This document shows, piece by piece, positions 45,749 through 56,686 of a stretch of 64,000 nucleotides of DNA. The notes beneath the pieces are model-generated. The model did no database searches. It was not told where the DNA came from and worked only from the letters and a program-made list of their open reading frames with translations. Origin of the DNA: Alentia gelatinosa (lineage: Eukaryota; Annelida; Polychaeta; Phyllodocida; Polynoidae); the NCBI GenBank assembly GCA_950022655.1, contig OX465584.1, forward strand, positions 62,436,841 through 62,500,840. Reading direction: 5' to 3'. The position numbers and the translations under genes were made by a program. Position 1 is the first letter of the stretch; every line of letters begins with the position of its first letter.

Positions 45749-46098
45749 ATATAAACATTAATATAGTACAATATAACTTCTAACTATAATTTTGTGAATT
45801 AATAGTAGGCTTACGGCCTAAGTTTGGGTTATTAGTAGATGAGGACTAATGAGTGCCTATATGATAATTCTGATTTAAGTTTTTCCAATTATTTACTCGC
45901 ATTGTCCTTCCATCTACTTGCATAATTGTGATCTACATTAAATATGAAAAATAACAATAGAGATAAGAGAAATCAAGGTACAATTAAATAGTTGCAGTGT
46001 ATGCATCTAAGAAGTTTTGGTGGTTTTATTATCTTACTTCTTGTGTGGGTGGTGGCCCTTAATGCACCATTCTAAATTTCTTTTAATATAGTAACTTT
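45749..46098. other. Non-coding, no gene seen
   Basis: 45749-45752 is the ATAT target copy; the remainder is AT-rich host sequence and the 3' tail of the next LINE. Confidence 0.45.
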
Positions 46099-47235
46099 TT
46101 ATGGTTTCAGATTGTTTTTCAGGTAGTTTTTTAGTTTTTTACGGGTTTCTAATGCACGAACATTCACGGGTAGCTTATTCCACAGGTCTGCTGTTTGGTG
46201 CATTACACTTTTTGTATATTTGACAGTATTTGGCTTTTTCTTTGTTAGCAGAACCTGATCATGAGCCCTTGTTCTGATTTCTCTTTTATCAGTATAGTTA
46301 TCTGAATCTTTTCCACGGTAAGCTAGCATTATTAGGTTGTTTTTCCTGCGATCATCCAATTTGTTTAGTCTATACCGGTTGTGTAGTTCTTTGTTAGATA
46401 ATTGGGGCCATTTCATATAAACTATCCTTGTGAATTTATTTTGTATTGTTTGCAGTTTTCCTGTTAGGTAGTTCGGCGCACCTTGGTAGATGATGTCGCC
46501 GTAGTCGCAGTAAGGTAGCAGCATATGTTTATACATCCTGATTACTGTATCTTCAGTTATGTTGTACCTTACTTTATTTAACAAATAAGCTTTATGGTTT
46601 AGGGTGTTTATGGTTTTGGTTATATGTTTTTTGAAGTCCAGTTGTTGGTCTAAAATTAGTCCTAGATAAGTATAGTGGGCTACTTGAGAGATAACTTCTC
46701 GATTCAGGGTTGGTGGTTCAGGTTTGATTTATTTTATCTTATTTTTGGTGGAAAAAATCATATATTTTGTTTTTGATATGTTAATAGTTAGTTGTTTTTT
46801 TTCACACCAGATACTGAAATTGGTTAGGTCATTGAAGAGCTGTGCTCTGTTTACTTGAGAGTAGTTTGCATTACTTCTGTAAAGAACGGTATCATCTGCA
46901 TATAATTGTATATTGGAATGCGTTGATCCCTGGGGCACTCCATGGGTGATATTCAAGGGTGGGGAGATTGTATTATTACATTTGGTTTGCTGGGTCCTGT
47001 CTGTTAAATAACTGTGAAACCGTTTTAATGAGTTGTTTGTGAATTTATATTTGCTGAGTTTTTTTAGTAGTATGTCATGATCAATAGTGTCGAAAGCCTT
47101 TTTTAGGTCTATAAATATTGCGTCAATTGAGTGGCTATTATCAATACTATTATATAGGTCGTCTGTGAAGTTTGCTAGTGCTATTGTAGTTGAGGGACCT
47201 GGTCGAAAATTCAATTGAAGTGCAGGTGGCGCCAC
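46099..47235 (-). pseudogene. LINE RT to C-terminus, with internal deletion
   Basis: On the minus strand 47235-46729 reads RT fingers and palm: LNFRPGPSTTIAL, AIFIDLKKAFDTIDH (first catalytic Asp), THGVPQGST, then directly IQLYADDTVLY and KTKYMIFSTKN. About 25 residues that normally separate GVPQGS from YADD are missing. A shift near 46730 leads to THLGLILDQ-like sequence and the tail 46584-46099 (MLLPYCDYGDIIYQGAP, LQTIQNKFTRIV, ADLWNKLPVNVRAL). It is a Jockey/CR1-like element, 5'-truncated near 47230. Confidence 0.85.
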
Positions 47236-47646
47236 CTAGCAGTAACTTTAAGAATCATGATATATAAACAACACAGATATTATTAAGCGAATAACAATAT
47301 GTCTGCTATTTTCTTTTTAAGCGAACAATAAATAGAATTAAGCGAATCAGACACATATTTTCATTTTATTTATAAATTCTACCCACCTTGTTCGGGTGAT
47401 TGCCTAATCCTTGTGACTTGAGAGACTTTTTCTTCAATGCTAACACCTCTCTAGCTGTTTTGAAATAATGGCTGGTGGCGATATTTTCACGATATGAAAA
47501 CATTTCTAAATATCGTTTTATGCTACCATAGACCAAAGTCAAGCTATCGGGCTCGTATTATTTTCCATACTTCTGAGTTAACTGCCTAATAAAATGTTAA
47601 GCCGTTCTGGAGCGATTTCCCCGATATCGGCCATGATAAAACACCA
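47236..47646. other. Non-coding, no gene seen
   Basis: AT-rich spacer between LINE and MITE. Confidence 0.4.
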
Positions 47647-48420
47647 GGGGGCCGTTTCACTAGTAGGGGGGTCAAAGCGAGAGGTAGGACTGGAACAGTG
47701 GCACCATCAGTGGCACCAACAGTGGCAAGCCCAAATTTGCGTTTCACCAGTGCTCTCTCTGTTGAGGTGGGACTAGCTTTCACTGTTGCCACAGCTCTCG
47801 TATTGCACACACGTTCAAGACATTCAAATTTATTTGTCAACGGGCCGGTGTGACGTGGAATGTCACCCCTTCCCATAGGAATTAAGCGATGAAATTTTAA
47901 CACAAGTAAGGGGTACATATAACCTATAATTTGTATCAAATATGGAGAAGAACGGCCATGCCGTTCCGAAGATATCGGCGTTTGAATTGTTCACTCCCTC
48001 CATGTGTTTGCATTGGTCGCTGTTCTTTTTCACTCCCTCCGTAGTGCGGCGGGGTTTCGGCTGTTCTTTCTGTCTCCCCCCCCCGAGACACTGGCCACCA
48101 GAGCAGTATTTCCTATGACAAGATTCAAACGCCAATATCTTCGAGACGGTGTGGCCGATTTTCTTCATATTTGGTATGATTATGGGTTATATGTATACCT
48201 TACCCGTGTAAAATTTCATCGCTTAATTCTTACGGGAAGTGGGTGAGAATATTCTATATACGTAACCAACGAGAGGGTCAACCCTCTCACTTACATGTTG
48301 GTGCCGCTCATGTCCCATGTGCCATTCATGCTTGACTGCACTTTCTAATGAAACGCAAACTGCCGCTTTGCTGCCACTGTTGCCAACAGCGAGACTTATA
48401 GCTCCTAGTGAATGGCCTCC
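47647..48420. mobile_element. Fold-back MITE, ends GGGGGCCGTTTCACTAG
   Basis: The left end GGGGGCCGTTTCACTAGTAG faces the right end CTAGTGAATGGCCTCC. Subterminal GTGGCACCAACAGTGGCA and internal arms (47880-47990 facing 48120-48240: ATTAAGCGATGAAATTTTA and TTTCATCGCTTAATTC) are the module of the GGGCCC family. The hairpin tip (48000-48100) is unrelated sequence. Confidence 0.8.
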
Positions 48421-49036
48421 AAAATGTATAAAAAAAAATTGCAGCGACGCACCCTGTCTTCAGTTATAGTCTCATAAAGCCTGGAGCCTCAATGCGCTCC
48501 ATATAGTCACGTAAGTCCTTTAATGTTTGAACCGTCACTGTCGGTTCGACCTCTACTTCCTCCACATGTATATTTTCCTATATCTCGATCATTTCTTCTC
48601 GCTCCACTGAGATAGGAAATGTTGGCTCCGCCATGGCTTCTTGATGACTGAAACGCTATTGTACCTTGTTTACGTTCGCTCCAACGCCTAATCGTCACTT
48701 TCATATCTAAAATTCATACATAGTAAAATACATTATGAATTATTTCTAAATTAATATAATGTATAACTTGTCAGTTGTTTTTTTTTAAATATCAATTTAC
48801 CGTTTTATCGTTTTATCTGTTTTGTTTATTTATATAGTTGGCATGTTACCAGGTGTATCGTAGAGGCCCTGCAGCGATAACAGGTGGGTGTGGCACTTAT
48901 TGTCCAATCATGTTACGTTATTTCAACGTTGAATCCGCACCAAGTAGCATGTAGACCAACACGTCCGTACACGTAGCAACATGTGCACCAAGTGTTCCGT
49001 ACTGGTAAAATATGGACCACCTGTCCGTATTATAGA
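48421..49036. other. Non-coding, no gene seen
   Basis: No coding structure. The T-rich stretch near 48780 is a simple repeat. Confidence 0.4.
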
Positions 49037-49327
49037 GGAAACCCATGAAAGTTTAGGGTCTGAGCTGGCATCCCATTGAGTTTGAATCACGTTGTAATTC
49101 ACATGGCGAAGCCGCATGAATTGCTATGTGATTCAAACGAGATGGGATCGAGCTCTGACCCTAAACTTGAATGGGTTTCTGAATTTATCTCACCCTTAAT
49201 ATTGACTAATGGGCTAACATTTGTGACATTATCCCCCATTGGATATATTTCCTAAATATCTAATGGGTGTTAGATACGAGTTTCCAATGTTAAGTCTAAC
49301 GAGAAAAAATATTTGGGGTGAGATAAA
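49037..49327 (+). mobile_element. Double-hairpin element, copy F
   Basis: Hairpin 1 pairs AAAGTTTAGGGTCTGAG with CTCTGACCCTAAACTT; its tip at 49096-49122 is AATTCACATG-GCGAAGC-CGCATGAATT. Hairpin 2 is closed by TTTATCTCACCC and GGGGTGAGATAAA (49315-49327). It is the closest relative of copy D at 17226. Confidence 0.8.
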
Positions 49328-49734
49328 TGCGATTTACGTTATACCTCAAAGCGTTAAGTATATACAATATATTTACAGTATGGGTATATAGTAAAAGTCA
49401 GGTATTGAGTATTCCAGTACTCTTCTCACTCCTAGGGCACTTCCCATGCAGTTATTGAATAATGTCTTTATTCCTTATTGGCTCCGTTGACTTCTGCTTC
49501 CATAAATATATAACTCATATATTCTGATTTAGGGAGAATCATCTGCTTAGTACTTTATCTGAATACGTTTGGGTAGTGTGTATTGTATAAGTTTAAACTT
49601 GTGTTGTGTTTGTCTTTCTTCTGATATAATTTTGTTATATTGCTGCTGGAACAACATAGACTAGAATCAAAACCAGCTATTTTGGGTTCTAGGGGCAATT
49701 TTGAGTAAAATTTGGTAAGAAACATTTTTAGGAC
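49328..49734. other. Non-coding, no gene seen
   Basis: The minus-strand frame 49555-49797 crosses the Penelope insertion boundary and has no domain. Confidence 0.4.
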
Positions 49735-49750
49735 AATTTTTGGGTGTAGA
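49735..49750 (+). repeat. 16-bp target-site duplication, left copy
   Basis: AATTTTTGGGTGTAGA, identical to 51899-51914. The two copies bound the Penelope-like insertion. Confidence 0.8.
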
Positions 49751-51158
49751 ACGAGAAAGTACGAGGGACTCACGACTAAAGCCAAGCAACGAGTCATTAG
49801 TAGAACTACTAGACATCGTCTTGAAAAACAACAACATCCAGTTCAACGGAAACCACTATAAACAAATTAGTGGAACGGCAATGGAAACGAGACTGGCACC
49901 ATCATATGCGAACTTAATTATGGAATAGCTGGAAGAGGAGATAAATGCAGGAAACACACACAAGCCAACTATTTGGCTAGGATACATAGACGACATCTTC
50001 ATAATCTGGAACCACGGAGAGACAGAATTCAAAAAGTGGATAGACAGACTCAACTCAAGTCACAGCACGATCAAGTTCACCTCAGAGCACTTTACAACAG
50101 AAATTGCTCTTTTGGACACAAAAGTAAAGATCAACGAAAAAACACGAGAGATATACACAGACCTGTTCATGAAGGAGACGGATGCCAACACCTACCTAAA
50201 CTACGACTCAGCCCATCCACCCGTGACAAAACGCAGCCTGCCCTACTCTCAATTCTTGAGACTATGTAGAATCTGCAAAAAAGATGAAGACTATGAGAAG
50301 AACTGCGACCGCAAAATTGAAGAATTTAAAGCAAAGGGGTATCCAAAAAAGATCATCATGGACTGCAAAAGAAGAGTAGACACTCAAGACAGTGAAGACT
50401 TACTACACCGCGAAAAAACACAAAGAACCAAGACCGACGATCTAGTACTGGTAACCACGTACCAACCTAATCGAGACAACATAGGTGACATTGTAGACAA
50501 AAACTGGGAGATACTGGCCAGATCAATAACTACAAAGAAACTTCACAAGAAAAAAGTCATCAGAGGGTACAGACGACCCAAAAACATCCGGGTTATCTTG
50601 GTAAGAGCCCGAACAAACTACCACCTAGACAGTGCCACAAAGGACACACGAGAAAGAAAAGAAGATTTGAACAACCCCCAAAAAACAAGAGACATTGACG
50701 AGAAACGAGAGGACAAGAACAAGTGCACAAAAAACAATTGCAAATACTGCAAGCTTATAGATACAGCAGGCACGATTGAGTCAAAAACCACCAAGGGAAC
50801 CCATCAAACAAAGTGGAACGTCTCGTGCAATAGCTCAAACATCATCTATTGCATAGAATGCAAAACATGCAATGCTCAGTATGTGGGACAAACAAAGAGA
50901 AAAATTAAAGAAAGAATAAGAGAACATTTGAATTGCATCAAGAAACGAGGAATCAAGAATGAAGTACCTAGCCATTTCAACCAAGAAACTCACAACGGGA
51001 CCCAAGATGTCAAAGTGTATATACTCGATTATTTATACAGACATCCAGAGTCCAAAGAAGCCTCAAGACTACGCAACAAAATTGAATTCAACTGGATTCA
51101 CAGACTCAAAACTCATGCACCAGAGGGTCTCAATATGCTCGACAACAGATACGGCTAA
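49751..51158 (+). pseudogene. Penelope RT (C-terminal half) and GIY-YIG endonuclease
   Basis: One reading frame runs to TAA at 51156 with a single in-frame TAG (49926-49928). RT motifs: [20 protein letters not shown], then GYIDDIFIIW (catalytic Asp pair), and TEIALLDTKV. The linker is basic. A CX-type knuckle CTKNNCKYC stands before the endonuclease, in which NIIYCIECKTCNAQYVGQTK supplies the GIY and YIG strands, with catalytic-type RIREHL and HFNQETH following. Apart from the one stop, the frame after 49929 is clean for more than 400 codons, which argues for recent insertion. Confidence 0.88.
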
Positions 51159-51898
51159 TCGTCACACACATGAGTCTAGTTTTTAATGCCACGTCAAATT
51201 TTTTTTTTCCAACTATAGCACTGATATGGTGCCAATGGAACAAAAAAATTACACTAAAACGATCACCACACATCAACCCTAGAAATTGTGAAGATTAGGA
51301 CTACAAAAAAATAGAGAGAACGATCCGACTATTTTTTCTCACATGGAAAAATAATGGAACTGCAATTTCCTCCGCCGGAATGAAATTCTGGGGGGAAGAC
51401 CACAGAAGAATACCTACCGCACCTTGCCTGATGAGACTGGAAAGCAGTCGAAACCAGGAGAATAAATATCCTCGCTACATGCGGAGATATCACTGTTTGG
51501 CATGATACTACCAAATAGTTGCAAATACACATCAGCTCCTGATTGCTAAACAGGGGTACAAACAGTCTTGACACTGACACTGGGATTGGAATCTTTCCCG
51601 GTGTATAGATTTTATGATTATAAACTCTATTCCCATGTGTGAAACATATGGCACCCCATAGAACCAACAAGTGAAGGTCGAGTCAAACAACTCGCACGCC
51701 GCACGGTTCTATTCAACGATGTGAGACCTCAAACTAAGCACAGAGCTCTAAACCAATCAGAAACGCCGAAAACTTGGGGTATGCAGATGAGACCGCGGCG
51801 TCTTCCGCAGGTCCCTTTCCCTGTTCTATCTATTCCGTGGTCGCAAAGCATTGGGTAAGGAAGTGTTTTCAACTCGCTAAGCCTCGTCTGCCTACTAT
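51159..51898 (+). other. Penelope 3' non-coding region
   Basis: 740 bp with the hammerhead-like core at 51428 and, further on, sequence without coding potential up to the right target duplication. Confidence 0.5.
51428..51454 (+). ncRNA. Hammerhead-ribozyme-like core in the Penelope 3' region
   Basis: CTGATGA, a perfect stem II GACTG/CAGTC with loop GAAAG, then GAAAC: the two invariant hammerhead strands. CCGCA (51417) can pair with TGCGG (51480) as an outer stem I. Stem III and the cleavage triplet are poor by eye (AGGA/TCCT, then GCTAC), so activity is uncertain. Hammerheads are known in Penelope-like elements. Confidence 0.45.
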
Positions 51899-51914
51899 AA
51901 TTTTTGGGTGTAGA
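51899..51914 (+). repeat. 16-bp target-site duplication, right copy
   Basis: AATTTTTGGGTGTAGA, the partner of 49735-49750. Confidence 0.8.
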
Positions 51915-52424
51915 TTTCGAAAAGTAATTTTACCAAGCTGAAAAATCTATTTTAAGCCTTCTAACTGACAAAAAACAAAATGGCCGCAAATATCTATTAG
52001 AAGATCAAAGAATCTTTTCTAAAATCCTCATTATTTCATTTATATGGTCATGTAGTAGCTCAAATTAAAGGTCTCACTGAGATACATTACCTTACACTAG
52101 TTTTGTGGTTGTCATGACATATTGGTTACCATGGCAACCTAAAATCTATGAAAAAGTAAAATATTTTACCATTAAATTACTACATTTCACAACAGAACAG
52201 GCACAGAAAACATAGTTATCATATATATGTATATACTCGTAGAATATAATGCAACTAAAATGCCACCATGTAAGCCCAGACACTGGGCATGGGTGATTCA
52301 TGGGACAACGAGACTGGAGGTGGTGGAGGATATGAGTGACAGGTCCGAACCGGTCACTTAGGTATGAATAAAATTCCTAATTTAAAAACAAAAATTCTCA
52401 TTGAGATTAACAAATTTAGTTTTA
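51915..52424. other. Non-coding with an X-box palindrome
   Basis: No gene; contains the site at 52125. Confidence 0.4.
52125..52138. promoter_or_regulatory. RFX X-box-like palindrome
   Basis: GTTACCATGGCAAC fits the RFX consensus GTNRCC-(0-3)-RGYAAC exactly. No promoter or gene is seen next to it, so it may be chance. Confidence 0.3.
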
Positions 52425-52800
52425 TCAGTCACAATATGTGCGGTTGCAACAACCTGTATTGGTTAGAATTATATTATATTGGTTTGGATTATATACATCA
52501 GCATAGACCTTCAAAGCAAATGCATGACCTTCATTCGAATCATCACCACTTTTTGTTTTCTCTGAACACTCTAATGCTATATTCCCAAGCTTACTACAGT
52601 TATAGCATTTTACATCCTTGCTACTCCAGTTCTCATTTTTCAATACACTGTCACTTCCTGACCTGTGCCGTGTTCCTCTTGCGAATGCAAAGCTCATCAG
52701 AAATCTTTCATTTCCTTTGGAGCCTCATGCTGTACTACTATCACATTGAATGTGTCATGTTCAGATGGTAGTCTGTTCAGGATCAAATTGGTTAAAAATG
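52425..52800 (-). pseudogene. Copia-type gag/protease scrap
   Basis: On the minus strand, LTNLILNRLPSEHDTFNVIV (about 52795-52735) resembles the Copia gag segment before the nucleocapsid. After a frameshift near 52695, CYNCSKLGNIALEC is a CCHC knuckle with its His changed to Asn, and IILTNTGCCNRTYC is where the protease D-T-G would start (Asp changed to Asn). Nothing of integrase or RT is seen to the left. Confidence 0.65.
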
Positions 52801-54971
52801 AGTAACTAACTTCATTCACCTAACTTCAATTTCAAAGATGTCAGTTAAGTGTACAAGTCTATGATTCTGGCTTTACCTTTATCCTTTGTGGTGGCTTCAT
52901 AAAATAGATAGTGCCTTCCTAGTGGTATCTTTGGCATCTCTGATAATGAGCAAGTGTGCCGTAGCCAAATACGGCACAAAGGTTAGAGATATTACATAAA
53001 GTAAAAGAATCTGGGAATAGTTACATCTACTATATGTATTGAAATATTAATCAATGCTTATCTATTATAATCATATAATATTTATTATAATCATATAATA
53101 TTCAATTGACAAAATATTAATAATCAATCAAGAGTGTTTGTGTTTGACTATAGTCAGTTGCAGTCACTTTGGGTTCATATGAGTTTTTACAGTAATGGGT
53201 GCACACACACTGGGAGTTACAGTACTGAGTCACTCACAGCAGTGCCAGTGCTGCCACCGGTGAGGTTCACCTGAACTGCAGTGGTGTCATCTATGACTCA
53301 TGGGAAACCCCCTGCAGGTTTTCCCCAGTCCTAACTGGATACATTAGTGCAGTCTCAATGCCTATTGGTCTAAAGTGAGCTCATAGCAAAATTACCCAGA
53401 ATCCTCTTCCAAATTCTCAGTCTCTGAGCTGGATCCACAGTGAAAGGATCTTCGGTCTCCATTTACATCTCACTCTGCCAACACGGATCTGAGCCTTATC
53501 CGAGCTGAAGGCTGGGTCCTGGTAGTGTCAAAATTATATCCACAAAATTATAACCTACACCAAGAATACCTACTTCAGTAAGCTGGATTCTTGAGACTCA
53601 ATCCTGACTTACAGTAATCTCACCCAGAGCTGGGAGTTTCATCTCACTTTGAACTTTTATAGGACTTATCTCAACTTCACTTCTCCCTTGTGAGAGTGAA
53701 GGATCTTAGGATCTGAGATAGTATTTTATAAGGAGTTGAGACTGTGTGTCTCTATCAAAGGACTCTGTGTCACTTAATTGGTGAGTTATGCCATTTCTGT
53801 TTGTTATATGCCATTGATACATGTTTATACTTTGTTATACACTGTGAGTTCGATCATTGACCATCCATGATTTGGACTTACTGAAAACGTTTTGGTATCT
53901 GTCTTGAGACACCTTATGAACTTATCCACTGACAATAGACAATAGACACCCAGTCATATCAGACCCAGTGTCTTATGAACTGACTGGGCTGTCACTACCT
54001 TGAAGTGTGTCTCTTAATGCCCATATGCATATGGGATTTTCTGAAGTGTGTTATAAAAATGAACAATCTGTGAGGACCAATGTCATCTGACTCTATGTAT
54101 TTCTCAAGATTACTCACGGATCCATTGTAACCTGTGTGAAGCTTTAAGGAACTGACTTATTAAAGAATTGAACTTTATTTCACTCTCTGACCTCCTTACT
54201 CATAGAAAGACACGTTGAAACAAAATAGAATTATAATAGAAACAAAATAACTTAGTAGAAACATACTAGAACAAGTTATGACAAGCTAGATTATCCTTAA
54301 AGAATTATAACATTAACAGATTAACTTAGAATATGAATGGAATCAAACCTGAAGTTTAATGATTATTAATTATCAATTAATTAAAGCCTAATAGTCCCTA
54401 AGGGGTACCTCGCTGTGGTGTTGTGGTTAAATAGAATCTGGTAGGCAACACCACACACTGCCTAGAGTAGTTCTACCATCCCCATATTTATGTTTAATAA
54501 TCAACTTAAGAGATCATAATTTATCTGTACCATATTCCTATCAAGTAATATCCTAGTCATTCATACTGATCATATCTAGATTTAGATAGGTGCTGATCCT
54601 TTAACTCCATCCTTAAGAGTATTTTTCCTATAATTTATCTTCCCTTATTTAGTCTACCATGAGACTACAGTAATCATATCATATTTAATAATGTAATAAC
54701 CACCACTACCAGAAAACAACAGACTTCTGTCATCCTAAACTTAGACTAACGACCCAAATGCCTTGGCCTTCTGGTCAGCTGTTGGGGCTGTCTCTCCGTC
54801 TACAGCTGGCAGGATGATGGTGTGGAGATCATGACTTCTTACGTAGGCTATAAATCTCACCTACCAAAGTTCATACTTTGCATTATTTCCAACAAAATAC
54901 AGGATTCTGCGACCCTGGGCTCCATAACCTGTTAAACTGTTGGAAGTCAGTTTTGATTGTTGATGGAGGAC
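52801..54971. other. Long stretch without a recognisable gene
   Basis: 2.2 kb of ordinary AT-rich sequence. 53420-53700 has repeated CTGAG/CTCAG-like words but no clear unit. No LTR pair matching the Copia scrap was found. Confidence 0.4.
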
Positions 54972-55373
54972 TCACTCAATTTTCATTAGAAGAAAGATAT
55001 TAAACACAACTCTGCTTTCTTTTAGATATAATTCCTGGTGACAACCAAAAATATGGCAGCTTTCTTTCAAGTAGAGATTGTGTACATAGATCCAACTGGT
55101 TATTTTAGTTCCATAATCTACCAACAGAGGGCCGTGCTCTACATGTTCAGGTGTGGGTACTGTCTTGAATTTACAACAAAAACAAATCTGATTGGAGATA
55201 CTACTTGAGATGCCTGTACAGGCACATGCACCAGTGAACTCATGGGTCCATCTACTGACAAGACAAACTTTTATATCATGGATGGAAGTCAAAATGTCAT
55301 AATATTCAGAGTCTCGCATGAAATGGGTGAGGACCTTGGAACGGTGTTTCATGTAACATGGGGTGACATCCAT
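54972..55373 (-). CDS. Unrecognised 133-codon ORF
   Basis: An open frame with several cysteines (CACTG, QICFCCKF) and histidines. I do not recognise it. It may be an exon or a scrap of a mobile element. It ends 255 bases from the second transporter gene on the other strand. Coding status is doubtful. Confidence 0.2.
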   Translation of the reverse strand: MDVTPCYMKHRSKVLTHFMRDSEYYDILTSIHDIKVCLVSRWTHEFTGACACTGISSSISNQICFCCKFKTVPTPEHVEHGPLLVDYGTKITSWIYVHNLYLKESCHIFGCHQELYLKESRVVFNIFLLMKIE

Positions 55374-55629
55374 GACCCCATTTTGAGAGGAACCAATGAA
55401 TGCTGAGGTAACAGCTGAACTTCAGTCAAAATAATCCTGACACATCGACGGAACTATGATGGAAAGACGAATCACTGCCACAAGATTACTTTCAACAATT
55501 TGCAATGTATCTGTAAGTAGTTATATTATTTCAAATGTTATCAAAAATATATGAGTGTGTATAGTATCCATACACATAGACATAGTGAATTGAATCCACT
55601 GCAATATAGCATTTCACATTATTAATTGT

Positions 55630-55648
55630 GGTTTCTCTTAAGTTTCAG
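55630..55648 (+). promoter_or_regulatory. Putative 3' splice site upstream of transporter gene 2
   Basis: GGTTTCTCTTAAGTTTCAG ends at 55648, nine bases before the ATG at 55658. The exon opens AGAAAT as in paralog 1. Confidence 0.65.
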
Positions 55649-55657
55649 AGAAATCCC

Positions 55658-56686
55658 ATGAAGATGGCATTTAGAAAGGAAGCACTACTTAGCTATGGCT
55701 GTATTGTCATAGTCATCGTCACATCAGTCACTTCCTACATAAGTGTTCAACTTCTTCAGAGGGAAGTCCCTGACATCCAATTGAGCCTCTTCAGGTTCCT
55801 TGGTGAGATGATTATTGCTTTGATTTTCCTTGCCTTCACTAACAAGGAGAACACTGCAATATCAAAGGAATTATATTGGCCAATATTCATTATGTTTATA
55901 AGTAGCCTGTCTTATAACATCTTCCTTTTTTATACAGTTTCTATCCTTCCACTGACTCATGTGTCAGGGTTATTGCTAGCTTTTCAAGCTATAATAATTT
56001 GCATTTTATCAAAAGTATTCATGAAGCAGAAGCAGGAGGACATCACTATATTTTCCATCTTTGGATCTACTCTTGGGATATTGTGTTTAGTTCAGCCTTG
56101 GCTTGACTTTTCGCATGGATTTACAGCAGGATTTCTCAAACTACATACAGGACCTCTGAATGCAACACAAAATAATTCTGTTGTTCGCTCCATTCAAACT
56201 GTGTCAAATAATCATTGGCTTCTACTGAGTGGTTACCTTGCATTGGCATTGGCAGCCCTTTGTCAAACTCCATTTATGCTGTCTGCTGGTTTTCATTTGA
56301 AAAATGTGAACCCTGGGCTATTGCTCTCTCTGACATCTGCATTGTGTGTACCATCCTGCCTAGTGCTTTCTTTGTATTTTGAACAGCCTGTTTTGGTTAC
56401 AAATCTATATTCTATCATGTTGGTGTCTATACATGTGATCAGTACTGCAATGGCAGTTCTTGCAGAAGTGAAGGCTTGTCAATTGATCAGTCCTACACAG
56501 GTGACAGTATTTGAAAGTCTAATAACCATAGGAAATTTATTGCCCCAGTACACCATATTAAGTGCAAATTTGTATGGGAGAAGGAATGCCTTAGAAGTGA
56601 TCGGATGCATAATCCTGACTGCATCAGTGAGTTTGAATGGTCTACTATCCATAGATAATGAAACAATAGATATGATCCACTCATAA
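55658..56686 (+). CDS. EamA/DMT-superfamily membrane transporter, paralog 2 (SLC35G-like)
   Basis: An intact 342-codon frame from MKMAFRKEALLSYG to the stop at 56684. An in-frame ATG 30 bases upstream lies before the splice site and would be intronic, so I start at 55658; the ATG two codons on aligns with the start of paralog 1. It has the same ten-helix, two-repeat layout as paralog 1, the same VQLLQREVPD loop, the conserved C-terminal block PQYTILSANLYGR and one NAT sequon in the central loop. Divergence is spread along the protein without stops or shifts, which suggests both copies are under constraint. Substrate unknown. Confidence 0.8.
   Translation: MKMAFRKEALLSYGCIVIVIVTSVTSYISVQLLQREVPDIQLSLFRFLGEMIIALIFLAFTNKENTAISKELYWPIFIMFISSLSYNIFLFYTVSILPLTHVSGLLLAFQAIIICILSKVFMKQKQEDITIFSIFGSTLGILCLVQPWLDFSHGFTAGFLKLHTGPLNATQNNSVVRSIQTVSNNHWLLLSGYLALALAALCQTPFMLSAGFHLKNVNPGLLLSLTSALCVPSCLVLSLYFEQPVLVTNLYSIMLVSIHVISTAMAVLAEVKACQLISPTQVTVFESLITIGNLLPQYTILSANLYGRRNALEVIGCIILTASVSLNGLLSIDNETIDMIHS

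Larger units (their letters stand above)
49751..51898 (+). mobile_element. Penelope-like element, 5'-truncated
   Basis: The end of an RT and a complete GIY-YIG endonuclease are followed by a 3' region with a hammerhead-like core. It is flanked by a perfect 16-bp direct repeat. RT plus C-terminal GIY-YIG defines Penelope-like elements. The RT fingers are missing, so the copy is truncated on insertion. Confidence 0.88.
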
